DNA from: Wyeomyia smithii
Lineage: Eukaryota; Arthropoda; Insecta; Diptera; Culicidae
Length of the DNA: 64,000 bases
Direction: 5' to 3'
NCBI RefSeq assembly: GCF_029784165.1
Contig: NC_073695.1
Span: 204,115,136-204,179,135, forward strand
In this document: piece after piece, positions 34,878-46,291 of the stretch
Position numbering within the stretch: position 1 is the stretch's first letter
How the letters are laid out: each line of letters starts with the position of its first letter
Program-made: the position numbers and the translations under genes
The notes under the pieces: model-generated
Told to the model about the DNA's origin: nothing
Database searches by the model: none
What the model saw: only the letters and a program-made list of their open reading frames with translations

Positions 34878-35925
34878 TTATTTTTCCTATTTTATTTCGT
34901 ATTATGGTTTTATACATTGTTGAGCACGTCCTTTTTTCCCTCCTGCCAGTCTTCATGAAATGTACAGTAACACATAAAATTAAGTCCATACTAAATCCAC
35001 CATTTGGGCCACAATACACAGAGGTATTTTCATTATATTGGTTCAACTAAGCGTTCGCTCCGAAGCAGAAGATTTGATTAGCAGGCAAACGTTATTTGCA
35101 AGTTGTGTCCGAAAAAAAAACACTTATCACTAGTTATTAAACAGTTTTATAGTTCTTATAGCACTCGATTTTTGAGCTTTAGGTTTAACGACGCTCCTCT
35201 CAAAAGGATCTGAGCTAGTGAAGTTGTACAAAGAACCACATGATGGCTGTTTGAGATCAACTTTACCATCTTCAATGTAGTACTTGATATATTCAAATCA
35301 AAAAATTAACTTTTTAGAGCCATTAATGAGGAGACTACCTTGAATTTAACACCAAATATTTTGCACCAAGTATATTCATTACCAAGTAGAATATTTTTCT
35401 TCAATGCTTCTGTATAGAAACTTAGAGTTATGAAATTTTGGTGAAGTGTCCGAAATTTTCAGCAGCAAAAGGTTTTAAGAATAATTTATTGATTATCTAT
35501 TATCCATAGGGACTGTTCGAGTCACATTCGACAGCTCTAAAAAACAATCGATGTAATCCTCCTAGTTGAGCGCCTCTCGATCCAGTGTTGACAGATGCAG
35601 ACGCCAATTCGAGCGTTTGTTGTCAAGCCACCGGGAAACCCAGACTTCCACTCTGTAGAACTGTTATAGAATGTTACTGTTTATTGATGTACGGAGTAAG
35701 CATTGAAATGTGCAACTATTGATGCCAGGAATTATTCTGTTCCAAAGGCTCAAGTTTGATTCACCAATAATTGACGAAAATCTCCCACTTATAATTCGTT
35801 TTAAAAATGTCGAAAATATTATAACAAAAGCCAAATTTTTCCATCATGTATTTTATTCATTTGTGTCAGTTTTCTGCAGTACACTAAATACGCATTAGTA
35901 CACAAATTACGTAACGCAAAAACAA
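34878..35925. other. Unassigned AT-rich sequence
   Basis: No gene or repeat kin recognised. Short open frames on either strand have no motif. Confidence 0.4.
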
Positions 35926-36546
35926 ATATCGTCAGTTGAATTCAAAACTGGCACAACTCAAAATTCATAGTTTCGAGAAAAACGCGTTTAAAAATTTGCG
36001 TCGAGAATTTCTTTTTTCGTTTTCGTGAAAAATTTTATTTAAACTTGTTCAGGTCTATCATGTGCATGTAATAAGATTGATAAGAGTTGATAAGAGTTGT
36101 AACTTCATTTTTCCGTTTTTTTTTGCTACTAAAAATTGCTTTATTTACAGTTTACATTTTTCTAAACATACAAAGTCATGTAACTTCTTAACGATTCCAA
36201 ATTTTTATCATTGTCAGAGATTTCTAAATTGTACATTACGTATCTAATGAACATTTTCAACACTCTACCTCTAACTCTACTACTACAATTTATTGCACAG
36301 TAATGGAGATCTTCGAAGTTTACATTGTTTTGCTGTAATGTTTGATTAATATTTGTAATGGGATTTTTTAGGGATATTTTAGATTTGTGCAATAAAGGCA
36401 CATCTACTTATATTTCTGAAATCATTGTGATATTTAAAACGGGTCTATGTGAGATGAAACTTTATAGTATTTGGCATCGTTTGCCATCAATAACTCAAAA
36501 CTGCAAAATTTTGAGTTGTGCCAGTATTGAATTCAACTGACGATAT
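35926..36546. mobile_element. MITE, 'GTTGAATTCAATACTGG' family (copy 2)
   Basis: Same ends and interior as 27841-28236 (atatcgtcagttgaattc... and ...gaattcaactgacgatat). It is about 230-250 bp longer because of an insertion at about 36115-36362. Without the insert the two copies align along their whole length. Confidence 0.85.
36115..36362 (-). mobile_element. Retroposon 3' end nested in the MITE
   Basis: Absent from MITE copy 1. Read on the minus strand it encodes a short tail with HYCAINCSSRVRG and EISDNDKNLESLRSYMTLYV before a TAG, followed about 25 bp later by AATAAA (36140-36145 complement) and an A9 run. This is the shape of a severely 5'-truncated non-LTR or processed-transcript insertion. 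The family is not identified. Confidence 0.65.
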
Positions 36547-36829
36547 GTTGTAAACATCCTCTTCACACGATATGTAACTAGGGTAACTGACATTTATTCT
36601 CCATCTAATAGAATTTTTAACGAAGACAGAATCGATAATTTTAAGCAGTGCTTGCAGTGTTAACAGTAGGTTTGATTTATATTCATTAAAGCCGAGTTTT
36701 AGCAAAATGATAGTTTAATTTCGGATATAGGATTCTCTAATTTCATATACTTCGAGTCGAATTCACCAAATTAATTCCGTTGTCCTCCAAGCCGCCATCA
36801 CGGAAGCAACAGAGAGCAGTATGATAGTG
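36547..36829. other. Unassigned AT-rich sequence
   Basis: Nothing recognised. Confidence 0.4.
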
Positions 36830-37300
36830 GCCCTCCTCTGCTTGTTGCCAATACGAAATAAGATATTTGTTTTTTGTGCATTCTCACTATATACAAAATA
36901 AAAGGTCAGAACGTCATATCACGAAATTAAAAGAATGATGTAATTTGAAAAAGAGCGGAATCATTTACGAGATGGGTATAAAAAACAGCATGAAGCAGGG
37001 TAATATTATAATTTGGTTCTAACAGATTTTCTGATCCCGAATGTCTCATGCGGTATGACCATAACCCAACAAACAATTTGGTTGAAAAATAGTTTATCAA
37101 GCCTAAGTTCAACCGAAATCCACCTAATAACAGCTTAAAAATTATAAATAAAAAAAATTGTTTGTTTGGTGATGCATTTATGCAAAAATCAAAACAAATG
37201 TTGCAATCATTATTCGGCTTTTTTCAAAGCTATTCACATAAATTCAAAAGTTAGTGAATAATTTTGTAACAAATTGTAACAAATTGAAACTGGTTGGAAT
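36830..37300 (+). repeat. Old dispersed repeat family C (copy 1)
   Basis: Shares ordered phrases with 39780-40060: 'cttgttgccaa-acg-aa-aagatatt', 'attatata-a-aa', 'cgaaa-taa-agaatg', 'gagcgga' and 'ggtaatatt'. Its right part also resembles 17610-17690. The copies are very diverged. Confidence 0.45.
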
Positions 37301-37435
37301 CAAAAGTCGATACTGGGCAAAGAAACTTTAATTCGATTTCAAACCAGATTTGCGGATTTCGCTAAGAATTCATTACTCATAATTCAATATTTAAACGACA
37401 TTAAATTATAATGATAGACGGTTAATGGTTGGTAA

Positions 37436-37799
37436 ATGGCGGGGCACGTGTCATCCACCCCTGTTTATAAACTCCTATCCCAACTTCCACGAGGTGCCGA
37501 CCGGGATACGAGTAACCAAACCCCCGGTGGAAACTATGGTCGTATGCTGACTGGGAAGGGGGACCGTACGTGGCTGTATCTCCATGTTAGGGGGGGGGGG
37601 GGGGGGAGTACAACAGCGTTTGACTCGGAGCGGGCGGCTGAATCGCGAAACGCGGTGCCTTGCAAGCTACTAGGTATCGCAGCCCTAGTTAGACAGCATA
37701 CCGAATATAAAATACTACGAACAATCCAGACATAATAACGGATCGGAATAATCGGCATGAACCTGGGACCTCCCGAGAGAAAAGCTGCGAGGCTCATCA
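37436..37799 (+). mobile_element. RTE-clade element, 5' leader of a second copy
   Basis: Leader sequence with 'cgggatacgagtaacc', 'cggctgaatcgcgaaacgc', 'gcagccctagttagacagc' and 'ggaataatcggcatgaacct', the last shared with the leader at 1430-1450. It contains a G17 run (37590-37606). The coding centre of the element is missing; what continues after the MITE at 37803-38234 is the 3' end. Confidence 0.7.
37590..37606 (+). repeat. G17 homopolymer
   Basis: Seventeen consecutive G. Its length may be unreliable in an assembly, and it could form G-quadruplex structure. Confidence 0.9.
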
Positions 37800-37802
37800 T
37801 TA

Positions 37803-38234
37803 CCCGATCAGAAAGATAAAATAAAAATGTAACAGAAGCTGTTAGTTTGTTATGCGAAAAACCTTTCAGGTTGTGTTTTAAATTTGATCCCGTTAGGTGT
37901 TAAAATAACAGAAATTATAACAAAAAAATATTCTACTGATATCAAACCCATATCAAACTTTGTTACTGACGTATCAGCTCTCTAACAAAATTAGATAGCA
38001 TATAGAACAGTATAATAACAACCATTGATATAAACAACAGGATTTGATAGAGACGAAGAAAATGTTAGATTTGTCTCAGAACAACTTTACTTCAGGATTT
38101 GTTTCTATCACTCATTCAGATTCAATTTTGATATCAAAAGCATATGGGAAAATACAAAATCGTATTTAAATCTGTTATTTGTATCTCGTGTTGATAGAAT
38201 TTTGTAATTTTTCAGTTATGCTCTTCTGATCGGG
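37803..38234. mobile_element. MITE inside RTE remnant (TA TSD)
   Basis: Ends cccgatcagaa and ttctgatcggg, flanked by TA at 37801-37802 and 38235-38236. The 432-bp interior is AT-rich with repeated 'tgatatcaaa' phrases and no coding sense. Confidence 0.8.
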
Positions 38235-38242
38235 TAACTCTG

Positions 38243-38790
38243 CTAAAACGAATTACGTGGCTGGTAGAGAGCGTGGTAGTCCGACGGATGTTGGTGAGGA
38301 AACTTTTGAAGTAGTCGACGAATTTATTCTCCTGGGTATATTAGTGACATGTGACAACGGAATTAGCCGTGAGATAAAAAGGCGGATAGCAGCTGCAAAC
38401 AGGGCCTTCTACGGATTACTTAACCATCTGAGGTCCCGCAATTTGCAAGCTTGTGGCCCTCTACGGCCATGAAGCATGGACGTTTAAAGAGGCCGATCGG
38501 CGAGCTTTTGGTGTTTTTTGACGTAGGATTTTGCATTAAATCCTTGGAGGCAAACTAGAAAATGGTATTTGGCGCAGACGCATGAACCGTGGAGTGTACC
38601 AGGTGTACGAATCGGCAGATATAGCCAAGCGGATAAAACGCGGCAGGTTGCACTGGCCTGGGCACGTAGCTAGAATGCCGGAAGAACGACCAGCGAAGAA
38701 CATATTTAGCAGAAATCCCGATAGAGGCCGTGAACTTCGAGGTAGGCCCCGCACTCGTTGGATGTGTGCTGTTCACCAGTGTTGTTAGTC
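38243..38790 (+). pseudogene. RTE reverse transcriptase C-terminal fragment
   Basis: Translated pieces read MAGRERGSPTDVG, FEVVDEFILLGILVTCDN, SREIKRRIAAANRAFYGLL, then after a frameshift near 38440 GKLENGIWRRRMN, RIKRGRLHWPGHVARMPEE and GRELRGRPRTRW. This is the post-palm region of RTE-clade ORF2. A short deletion and frameshifts (38440-38560) disrupt it. With 37436-37799 it forms one internally deleted element. Confidence 0.8.
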
Positions 38791-39779
38791 TCACTCAGAA
38801 ACAGCATGCAACACCTCAAGTGAGGTTCTCGTTGCTGCCAATATTACACACTGGAGTATTCTACATTCAAGTTATTTCACCTTTTTCTCGCTGTCTTCCG
38901 TGCTCGCATTCTACTCGCGCCTTTTACTCGCGTGTAGTCCCCTTCTCGCGAGCACCACCAGCCGAATACAATTGTTTCAAAATGCATTACGATAGTTGCG
39001 AAGGGACGAAAAAAATTTCAAATAGGGTAACGGACTACTACGGTAGCGGTTTGCTTCGGCTGGTTTTGCGTTAGACTGTTATAAAAAACTTACCAAAGCA
39101 ATCCGAAGTTCCAGTATGCGATACTTTACAGATTCTTCCCCTGCGTTCGGCTGTCGGTGCACGAAGCAAAGCCGAGTAGATGAAGAAAGCATTTTCGTTT
39201 TCGAGCACAGTTTCCAAGCTTCTACCCGCTTGCAGGAACTCGCGTACTCTTTTACTGTCGCTGAGTAGCAATAAAAAATAGTTTTTTCATGTCGGTGCGT
39301 GCATGCTGCTACTCAGGGGTAGAAAGAGTATCTCGAAAGCGTGTGTGCAAAAGACTTGAGAAGCGTAGCATATGCCTCATTCTCAAGCAGAAAAGAGGAG
39401 GAAGGTTTTGCTTCTCGCTCGCTTTGTAACGCTGCTGTTGACGATGATGCCTGCAAAATATGTGTTAGAGGAGATTGGAAGATAGCAGTCCAAGACCGAG
39501 TGTTAAGGCGACGTATTCTGGATTCGGCTTTGGATCGATTATCGGTCTGTCGTAGTAAAAGTAAAGCAAAGTAAATAAGAGAGACGGTTAATTCGACTTC
39601 AAAGCAGCATTTCCAAATCTATTCGTGCCCAATCTCACGATGGCAGACGTGAGATTAATATGATTAATGTTTAATAAAATATACTAATGATTAATATTAA
39701 TATGAAAAAAAAAATTTTGTCTTCAGGAAGTAACATAATACGACGTGTTATACTGTTGCGTGGCTGAGAGTTCTCCTTC
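38791..39779. other. Unassigned, moderately GC-rich
   Basis: Contains a cluster of 'ctcgcg' words at 38895-38960. Open frames at 39071-39271 (minus) and 39341-39574 (plus) show no recognised domain. It may be unique intronic DNA or a decayed element. Confidence 0.35.
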
Positions 39780-40060
39780 AGCTTGGTTCCGCTGCTTGCC
39801 AACACGCAAAAAAGATATTAATTTTTCGTACATTTCCATTATATAAGGAATAGCAAGTCATCACACCATGCAACGAAACTAAGAGAATGGTAAAAATTGA
39901 AAATGAGCGGAGAGGTTAACAAATATCACGGAGCGTGGTAATATTTTGTCAATGCGAATAGAACTGCGTACGAATGTTGGTTGAGTTATACGACTTTTTC
40001 AAATCTATTACATACGAGTATACGTGAAAGATTTTGTTCTCTTTAGAAAGTTTCTTGGTG
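39780..40060 (+). repeat. Old dispersed repeat family C (copy 2)
   Basis: Counterpart of 36830-37300, very diverged; see that entry. Confidence 0.45.
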
Positions 40061-40110
40061 AATTACACATGCTGCGCTTGTTTTACATAAAGTTTCGGCC
40101 TACTGTTATT

Positions 40111-40231
40111 CAGCCATCGTCAGATATGACAAAATATCGTTTTTCTACCACCAAGTGTGGTGTACTTACTCCACTAACCTACTTACATTGTAAGTAACCA
40201 CAATAAACACTGTCGTATCTGACGATGGCTG
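40111..40231. repeat. Short inverted-repeat element (MITE-like)
   Basis: cagccatcgtcagatatgac at the left and gtatctgacgatggctg at the right are reverse complements with one mismatch over about 20 bp, enclosing about 80 bp. Confidence 0.75.
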
Positions 40232-40955
40232 GCGCAGTGTGAATAATTCACCGAGGATAATCAACTACCGAAGAGAATAAATTTACATGGTGACCCAGAA
40301 CCCCAAATATTATTTGGAACATGTTAGGAAATATTTTTTACCAAATTTAAACTGTGATTGAAATGCGCTGCAAATGCGTAGTAGTGTCAATCATTACAGT
40401 TCGATAATACTGTGCATGAAATTTCAGGGCATTGGTGTCAGCAAGATAATAAGCATTAACAAATGATATATCTTCTGTTACCACTACAGGATGCGATGAG
40501 GTCTGACCAGCCAGAGCTGCACATCGCAAAGCTCCACTTACACGCTATAGCCGCCAAAATGGAATGAGAGATTGATTTTCGCACATTCTCTATATAGCAA
40601 GCAGAGTTCGGAAAAAGTGACAGAACTGTGTAAAGGCGAATAATAAGAGCATTCCAAGTACAATATTTCCACTTGTTTGATTCTTTTCTATCGCTCATAC
40701 AGAATGCTCTGCGAAAAACTTTTTTAAAGTGCCGATAGCGATGTGAATCTCTCCTTCGTTCAAACATAAACTGCTTTGCGCTTGCTTGACTGAAGTCTCT
40801 GTTCAAAATTCTATCAATTCACTGGATTGATAGTCATTTTCCAATTCCTTGTGCTGAAATAACTACTAGCCATTGGTTTCTTGTAAAATGGCTCTATAGT
40901 AACACTAATTTAAAGAATCATGCTTCATCCTGTACAGCACAGTGGTCCTGTTATG
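40232..40955. other. Unassigned sequence
   Basis: The stretch 40340-40460 resembles 17720-17800 ('gctgcaaatgc', 'agt-gt-gat', 'gataatactgt'). No gene recognised. Confidence 0.4.
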
Positions 40956-41413
40956 CACAGTGGTCCAGGAATACAATCGAGCGGAACAAAATTAATAACT
41001 CCCGATCTAAACTACAAACTACAGGTCATAGCCATCCTATTTCTTGGCAAAGTTCAAAGTTTAAAAGATTTATAGTTAGAAACTCATAAAGTTCGTTAGT
41101 ACACTTAAAAAAAAAAAAATTAGTTTTTTGTCCATTTTGTCCAAAAAAATCAATATTTCATACATATGGCTTCTTGAATAGTTGTGACTTTGGAAGAGTT
41201 TCAAATAAACAACTTTGTAAAAGAAACCATCCTTTTAAATTGAGAAAATGAAAAAAAAAGGACTAGTTGAGTACACGTTTAGTACAAATATTTTTATACA
41301 AAAATATAAGTTGATAATTCTCATGAACATTTCCGAAACCACTATCTCAAAAAACCAACACGATGGGGAGTCATTAATTTTCTTCCGCTAGATTGCATTC
41401 CTGGACCACTGTG
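40956..41413. mobile_element. Inverted-repeat element with CACAGTGGTCCA ends (short)
   Basis: The ends cacagtggtccaggaatac and gcattcctggaccactgtg are reverse complements, and complementarity continues for about 50 bp to the 'gactccc' block. The interior is AT-rich with A9-12 runs. The same end word occurs in the neighbour at 41523-42530. Confidence 0.85.
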
Positions 41414-41522
41414 CAATGCTTGCTGTAGCCTGACGCAACTAAATAGGCGGTATAAGTTTGATATCATTCGATATTTTCTTGAACGAATGAATGCCAAAGC
41501 ATGACAAAATGTAACACCAGTC

Positions 41523-42530
41523 CACAGTGGTCCAATAAGACGAAAAGTGGAACTCCATAGCGCGTTATTGAAGTTATCGAAAAAATAAGCTAACATATGC
41601 TATAACTTTGTAAAGAACAGTCCTGGAGATATGTGGTCTTCAACAAAAACGTGTGTTTTGTATGCCCAAAAGCTTCTTTAGAACAACTTTTCTTGTAAAA
41701 TGTAGCTAACAAAACTTAAGTGCAAAAAATTAACTTCTAAGTAACTTTTACCGAAAATACTCTGTAACTCTGTACCCGACGAAGATAGGAATTTTGTTTG
41801 TTCAGCAAAGATTCATATTTTTGCACGTTCTAAAACGTTGCCGAATTAACTATTCCTCTAACTCTTAACACAAAAAAGTTAGTATTTTCGATATATGAAA
41901 ACCTACTGTAACATATGCTTACCGTACTATAATATGGGTGAATTGGGACAAATGGAACTTTAAGTGATTTGTAGAACTTCAGCTTATCTTAAAGAAAAAG
42001 TATTGACATAATGATTCTACTTGCCCCTTTTTTAACCTATACGTTTTTGAAGTTATCGAAAAAATAAGCTAAAATATGATATAACTTTGTAAGGAAAAGT
42101 CCTGGAGATAAATGGTCTTTGGCAAAAATGTGTGTTTTGTGTGCCCTAACAATTCCACCGAACAACACTTCCGTGTAAAATGCAACTTATAAAAGTTATG
42201 TACGAAAAACTAGCTTTTAAATAAGTTCCATGTAATATACTTTATAACTGTGTACCGAAAAAAGATAGGATTTTCGTTTGTTCAACAAAGTTTCATATTT
42301 TTCAAGCTTCTATAATTTAGCTGAATAAACTATTTTTCTATCTCTTAACACAAAAAAATTGTTTTATTTTTTTATTTTTAGTATAGTAAATTTTTTATAT
42401 TTTTTGACAATTTGCGATTATGCAGGCCATTCATACAAACAATTGTTCCGAAGACTTTATTAAGCTAGGATGAGGGTGAAAGGCGCTATGGAATTAAGTT
42501 CCACTTTTTGCCTTATTGGACCACTCTGTG
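41523..42530. mobile_element. Inverted-repeat element with CACAGTGGTCCA ends (long, internally duplicated)
   Basis: The ends cacagtggtccaataag and cttattggaccactctgtg are reverse complements, continuing through 'gtggaac-tccatagcgc'. Inside, a block starting gaagttatcgaaaaaataag is present twice (41570-41890 and 42049-42365, offset 479 bp, roughly 80% alike). No coding capacity. Confidence 0.85.
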
Positions 42531-43148
42531 CAGCCGAATCAGTAAAACGTTCAATATGCGGTAAGGGTAACTAGATTCAATTCAGTATCACTGCAAAGGG
42601 TGAGAGTAAATGCACACTTAGCTTCACTTCAGGTGTATTCCAAGTATTGAATGTGAGATTTCAGAGCTCTGACAGCAAGGCAGCATGCAGTCGAAAATTG
42701 TAAAATCTCCTTTATATACGACAGTAGTCCCGAATGTCATTTACTTTTTTTTCGGAAGTACCAACCTTAGAAAGCTTTAGTTTAAAGTATGATGATGTCC
42801 GATACTTAGTACATGTTTGATAGCCATCAATAGTAAACGCTATCTGTGCATATGTGAACATGAAAAAAAGATACACCGAATACATACCGAAAAATGCTAT
42901 ACACGGCATATTTACTCAAAATACAGACATGAAAATGTTGTGAGCAATCTAAAAAAATCAACCTAGCATTTGGCGATGTTTCACAGCAATGCAGCAGAAG
43001 TTTTGTGTCGAAAATTAACCATGGACACCTAACTTGTGTATGACACTTCATTTCCGAGATCAAAAGACTTTTGAAACAAAAGACTAAAAGGGACTGATCC
43101 ATCTTCTGGCATGGTTAGGACTATGCTACAAATAAAAAGAAAGTGCAA
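42531..43148. other. Unassigned sequence
   Basis: No gene or symmetry recognised. Minus-strand open frames at 42712-43102 have no known motif. Confidence 0.4.
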
Positions 43149-45187
43149 GAGCTTCTGAAGTAACCTAGTGTAGGTTGTAGGCCTTGCTGACTGTGTCCCA
43201 AAAAAAAAATCGATTTTGAAAAAGTCAAGGTGCTCAGCCCTAAATTGAAAGATAATGTTATTTATAGCATTTTTGTAGAACATTTCGACCTCTGATAAAT
43301 TGTTTTCAGGTTGCCCAAACGTGATTTATGAAAAAATGACTTTTTCAAGCTACATTACCACTCTCTTACATTTTTTTCAAATCTGTTCGTTTCCTACATT
43401 TTTTCATATATTTTTTTATTTTTGTGGGGTTGTTTTTGAATATTTTGCATGGTTCAGTTCTGCATTGTATTCAGTTTTTTTACTCACAGAATCCATTGAA
43501 CATCACAGAAAAATGTTTTTTTGTAATAATTTTTAGATAAAACCCTTCAAAACACAAATAAAAAATAAATTTTGATCAAGAACTGAAATTTTGTTTCCAA
43601 ACGGGATTTACGATGAAAATTTACATTGAAAAAGATACTAGATATCTTATCGGGGGGGCTGAGATATTGGCATTTTTATATGTGATGGAAAACTACGCAT
43701 TTTAACAAAAATGTGAAATAACTGATTCATTTTGAGAGATAAAAAAATAACAATGTTCAGAAAACAAAGAAATTTTTTATGACTGATAAGGGGCCATCCA
43801 CATACCACGTGGACAGATTTTTGACGATATTCCCCACCCCCCGCGTGGACAAATGCCCATATAAATTCTTTTTTTTTTTTGTAAGGACCGTGGACATTAC
43901 ACGACCCCCCCCCCAAGCTATCCACGTGGTATGTGGATGGCCCCTAACTTAGTAGAAGGTTGAAAAATACGGAAAAATCTGCGAAAAAAGTTAGAACGAA
44001 AATTGTTATTTTTAGTGCGTTCTAATAGAAAACTTAATGTTGCTCGTAATATGTAAGAGATAGAAACATGATGTCTTCGGTAAAATTTCTTGTTTTAAAA
44101 TAACCTGAAACTTTGTCAGAGACACCTTGCATCTATCTTATTGTGATTAAAAAGTAAATTTTTTATCTCACTCATTGGTGGATTGATCACCAATCTTCCT
44201 ACAATAAAAGATGTATTTTTGAATATCCTGAAACTTCTTCGAACATACCTTATGGCTAAAATCATCATCCGAATCACTATTTAGGAAATTATACGCACAA
44301 ACGGCAAAATAAAACACTGTGCAATGGAGATATAGAGCTTTAGTGGCATTTTTGACAAAATGCATAGTTTTCCATCACATGTACAAACGCCAATATCTCA
44401 GCCCCCAGATAAGATATCAAGGCTCTTTTTTCATGTAAATTGTCTGGAATCCCGTTTTGCAGTAAAAATTTCAGTTCTCGATCAAAAATTTTTTTTATAT
44501 GTGTTTTGAAGGGTATTATCTAAAAATTATGAGAAAAATTCACTTTTTTGTGATGTTCAATGGGCTCAGTGAGTCAAATGATTGAATGCGATGCTAAAAA
44601 TTACCCCATGCAAAATATTCAAAAACAACCCCACAAAAATAAAAAATATATGAAAAAATGTAGGAATCGAACAGATTTGTAAAAAGTGCAAAAGAGTGGT
44701 TTTGTACCTTGAAAAAGTCATTTTTTCAGAAATCCCGTTTGGGCAACCTGAAAACGATTTTTTAGAAAGTCGAAATGTTCTACAAAAATGCTATATATAA
44801 CAATATCTTTCAATTTAGGGCTGAGCACCTTGACTTTTTCAACATCGATTTTTTTTGGGACTGCCTACTGTAACATTCGCTCATACTAGAAATTTTCCAA
44901 ACACGCCTGGAATTTGAAGTTATCGTCAAAAAAAGGTGCAGATAATTAGGTTTAAACTCAAATAACTCAACATGTTCTGGTGAAATTAGTATATACCTGT
45001 ATATATTTTGAAAGCTCTATCTTTCCGCTTTCCAAAACTGCTAAAACATTGAAAATCGGTTGAGAAATGACTGAATTGAAAAAAATTTATGCGCTTAGGT
45101 CCAAACACCGGTATTTTGACCATAACTTAAAATTTCAGAGGTGATTAGCGAAAGTTACAACCTACACTAGGTTACTAAAGAAGTTCT
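43149..45187. mobile_element. Large foldback element with arms of about 525 bp
   Basis: Arms 43187-43712 and 44347-44868 are reverse complements along their whole length with point changes. Outside them a second inverted pair 'taacctagtgtaggttgta' (43161-43179 and its complement ending near 45176) marks the outer ends. The loop (43713-44346) contains a Harbinger-like MITE. About 280 bp between the right arm and the right outer end have no partner. Confidence 0.85.
43790..43944. mobile_element. Harbinger-like MITE in the foldback loop
   Basis: Ends ggggccatccacataccacg and cgtggtatgtggatggcccc are reverse complements, flanked by TAA on both sides (43787-43789, 43945-43947), a 3-bp TWA duplication typical of PIF/Harbinger. 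It contains T12 and C9 runs. A related but distinct element (ggggtcgtccataaatt...) lies at 61524-61650. Confidence 0.85.
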
Positions 45188-45611
45188 AAATCGCTGTAAC
45201 GATTGGAAATGGAAAACCAGTACAGGGTGAGTATTTTGCGAGCTGGAGGAAGCATTTGGATTTGGACTAGAATATAGCCGCATTTGGCGAACAGTATTTA
45301 TTCTTCATCGAAACAGTTCACCAGATTATTAGGAATCAGGAAAATCAATGAATTATTTTACGTACTGCTTCTGTTTCTAAATTAAAATAAAAAAGACTCA
45401 AAGATAAAATATGTGCCCTACCCAATAGGTTCCAGTTGTCAAACGCTTATTTAACGCTGATTTGTGTTAAAGTTTAAACACCCAGCAGCAAAGTATTCGT
45501 AGAGGATTGATAAGTGCATTCATGAGTGAAATGTGGAGGATCAGAACCAATCCTGCTTTTGGATTCTGAAGACTGAAATTGTGTTTCCTAAACTCTGTCA
45601 ATGCAATGTAT
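45188..45611. other. Unassigned AT-rich sequence
   Basis: Nothing recognised. Confidence 0.4.
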
Positions 45612-45792
45612 ATATGAGCCGTTGAGAGCAAAAGTGGTACATATGCCATTTTTACACTTTTTGGGTTTTTTGCATAAGTTGATGCAGAACGCAAGAATGT
45701 ACTAGAATAAGCAAGAAAAACCGAGATCTGATAACCTAAACCAAATTTATAGACAAAGCAATTTTTGGTAATTAACATAATCACCATTTCGT

Positions 45793-46215
45793 TGAGAGCA
45801 AAATTGGTACATGTCCAGTCTGTGCATGTTAGATGAATTGTAAGTCGAGGATCTTAGGATATAAAACAATCATGTATTCAGCAAAGTTGGTCAAGTTACT
45901 TTCAGTACAGTACTTTCAGATGAAGATCTGTCTGCTTTGAAATTTTCTCACTACGTGGCGCTAGTGTACCCGTGACTATTTTGTAACAGAAAGCATTTTT
46001 CCTCTTTCAGTATCAACTCGTATGCTGTTGCCAAATACATATACACTACCGTCACGAAGAGACAGAATTCCTTAACAAACAGATCATCATTCTATAGTAC
46101 TCAATCACATGGACAACTCTGCTGAAGACATGAAAGTTATATGTCCTAAGATTAGAGAGCTATAATGCATCCTTCATGCTCACACTGGACATGTACCACT
46201 TTTGCTTTCAACGTT
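45793..46215. repeat. Nested inverted repeat with related ends
   Basis: cgttgagagcaaaattggta at the left and taccacttttgctttcaacg at the right, with complementarity extending about 120 bp inward ('catgtccagt-tg-gcatg', 'atcttagga-ata'). It shares the AGCAAAAGTGGTACATGT word with the outer ends. Confidence 0.75.
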
Positions 46216-46291
46216 TTCTGGTTGTCATTATTTTTTCCATAAAACAAAAGTGGTACATGTTTTTCCATTGAAGTTTGTGTGAGTTTCTCAA

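Noticed and set aside
43907..43914. C-run and other homopolymers as CRISPR-like or structured elements
   Set aside because: Simple homopolymer runs inside MITEs or spacers; no regular repeat-spacer pattern anywhere in the window.
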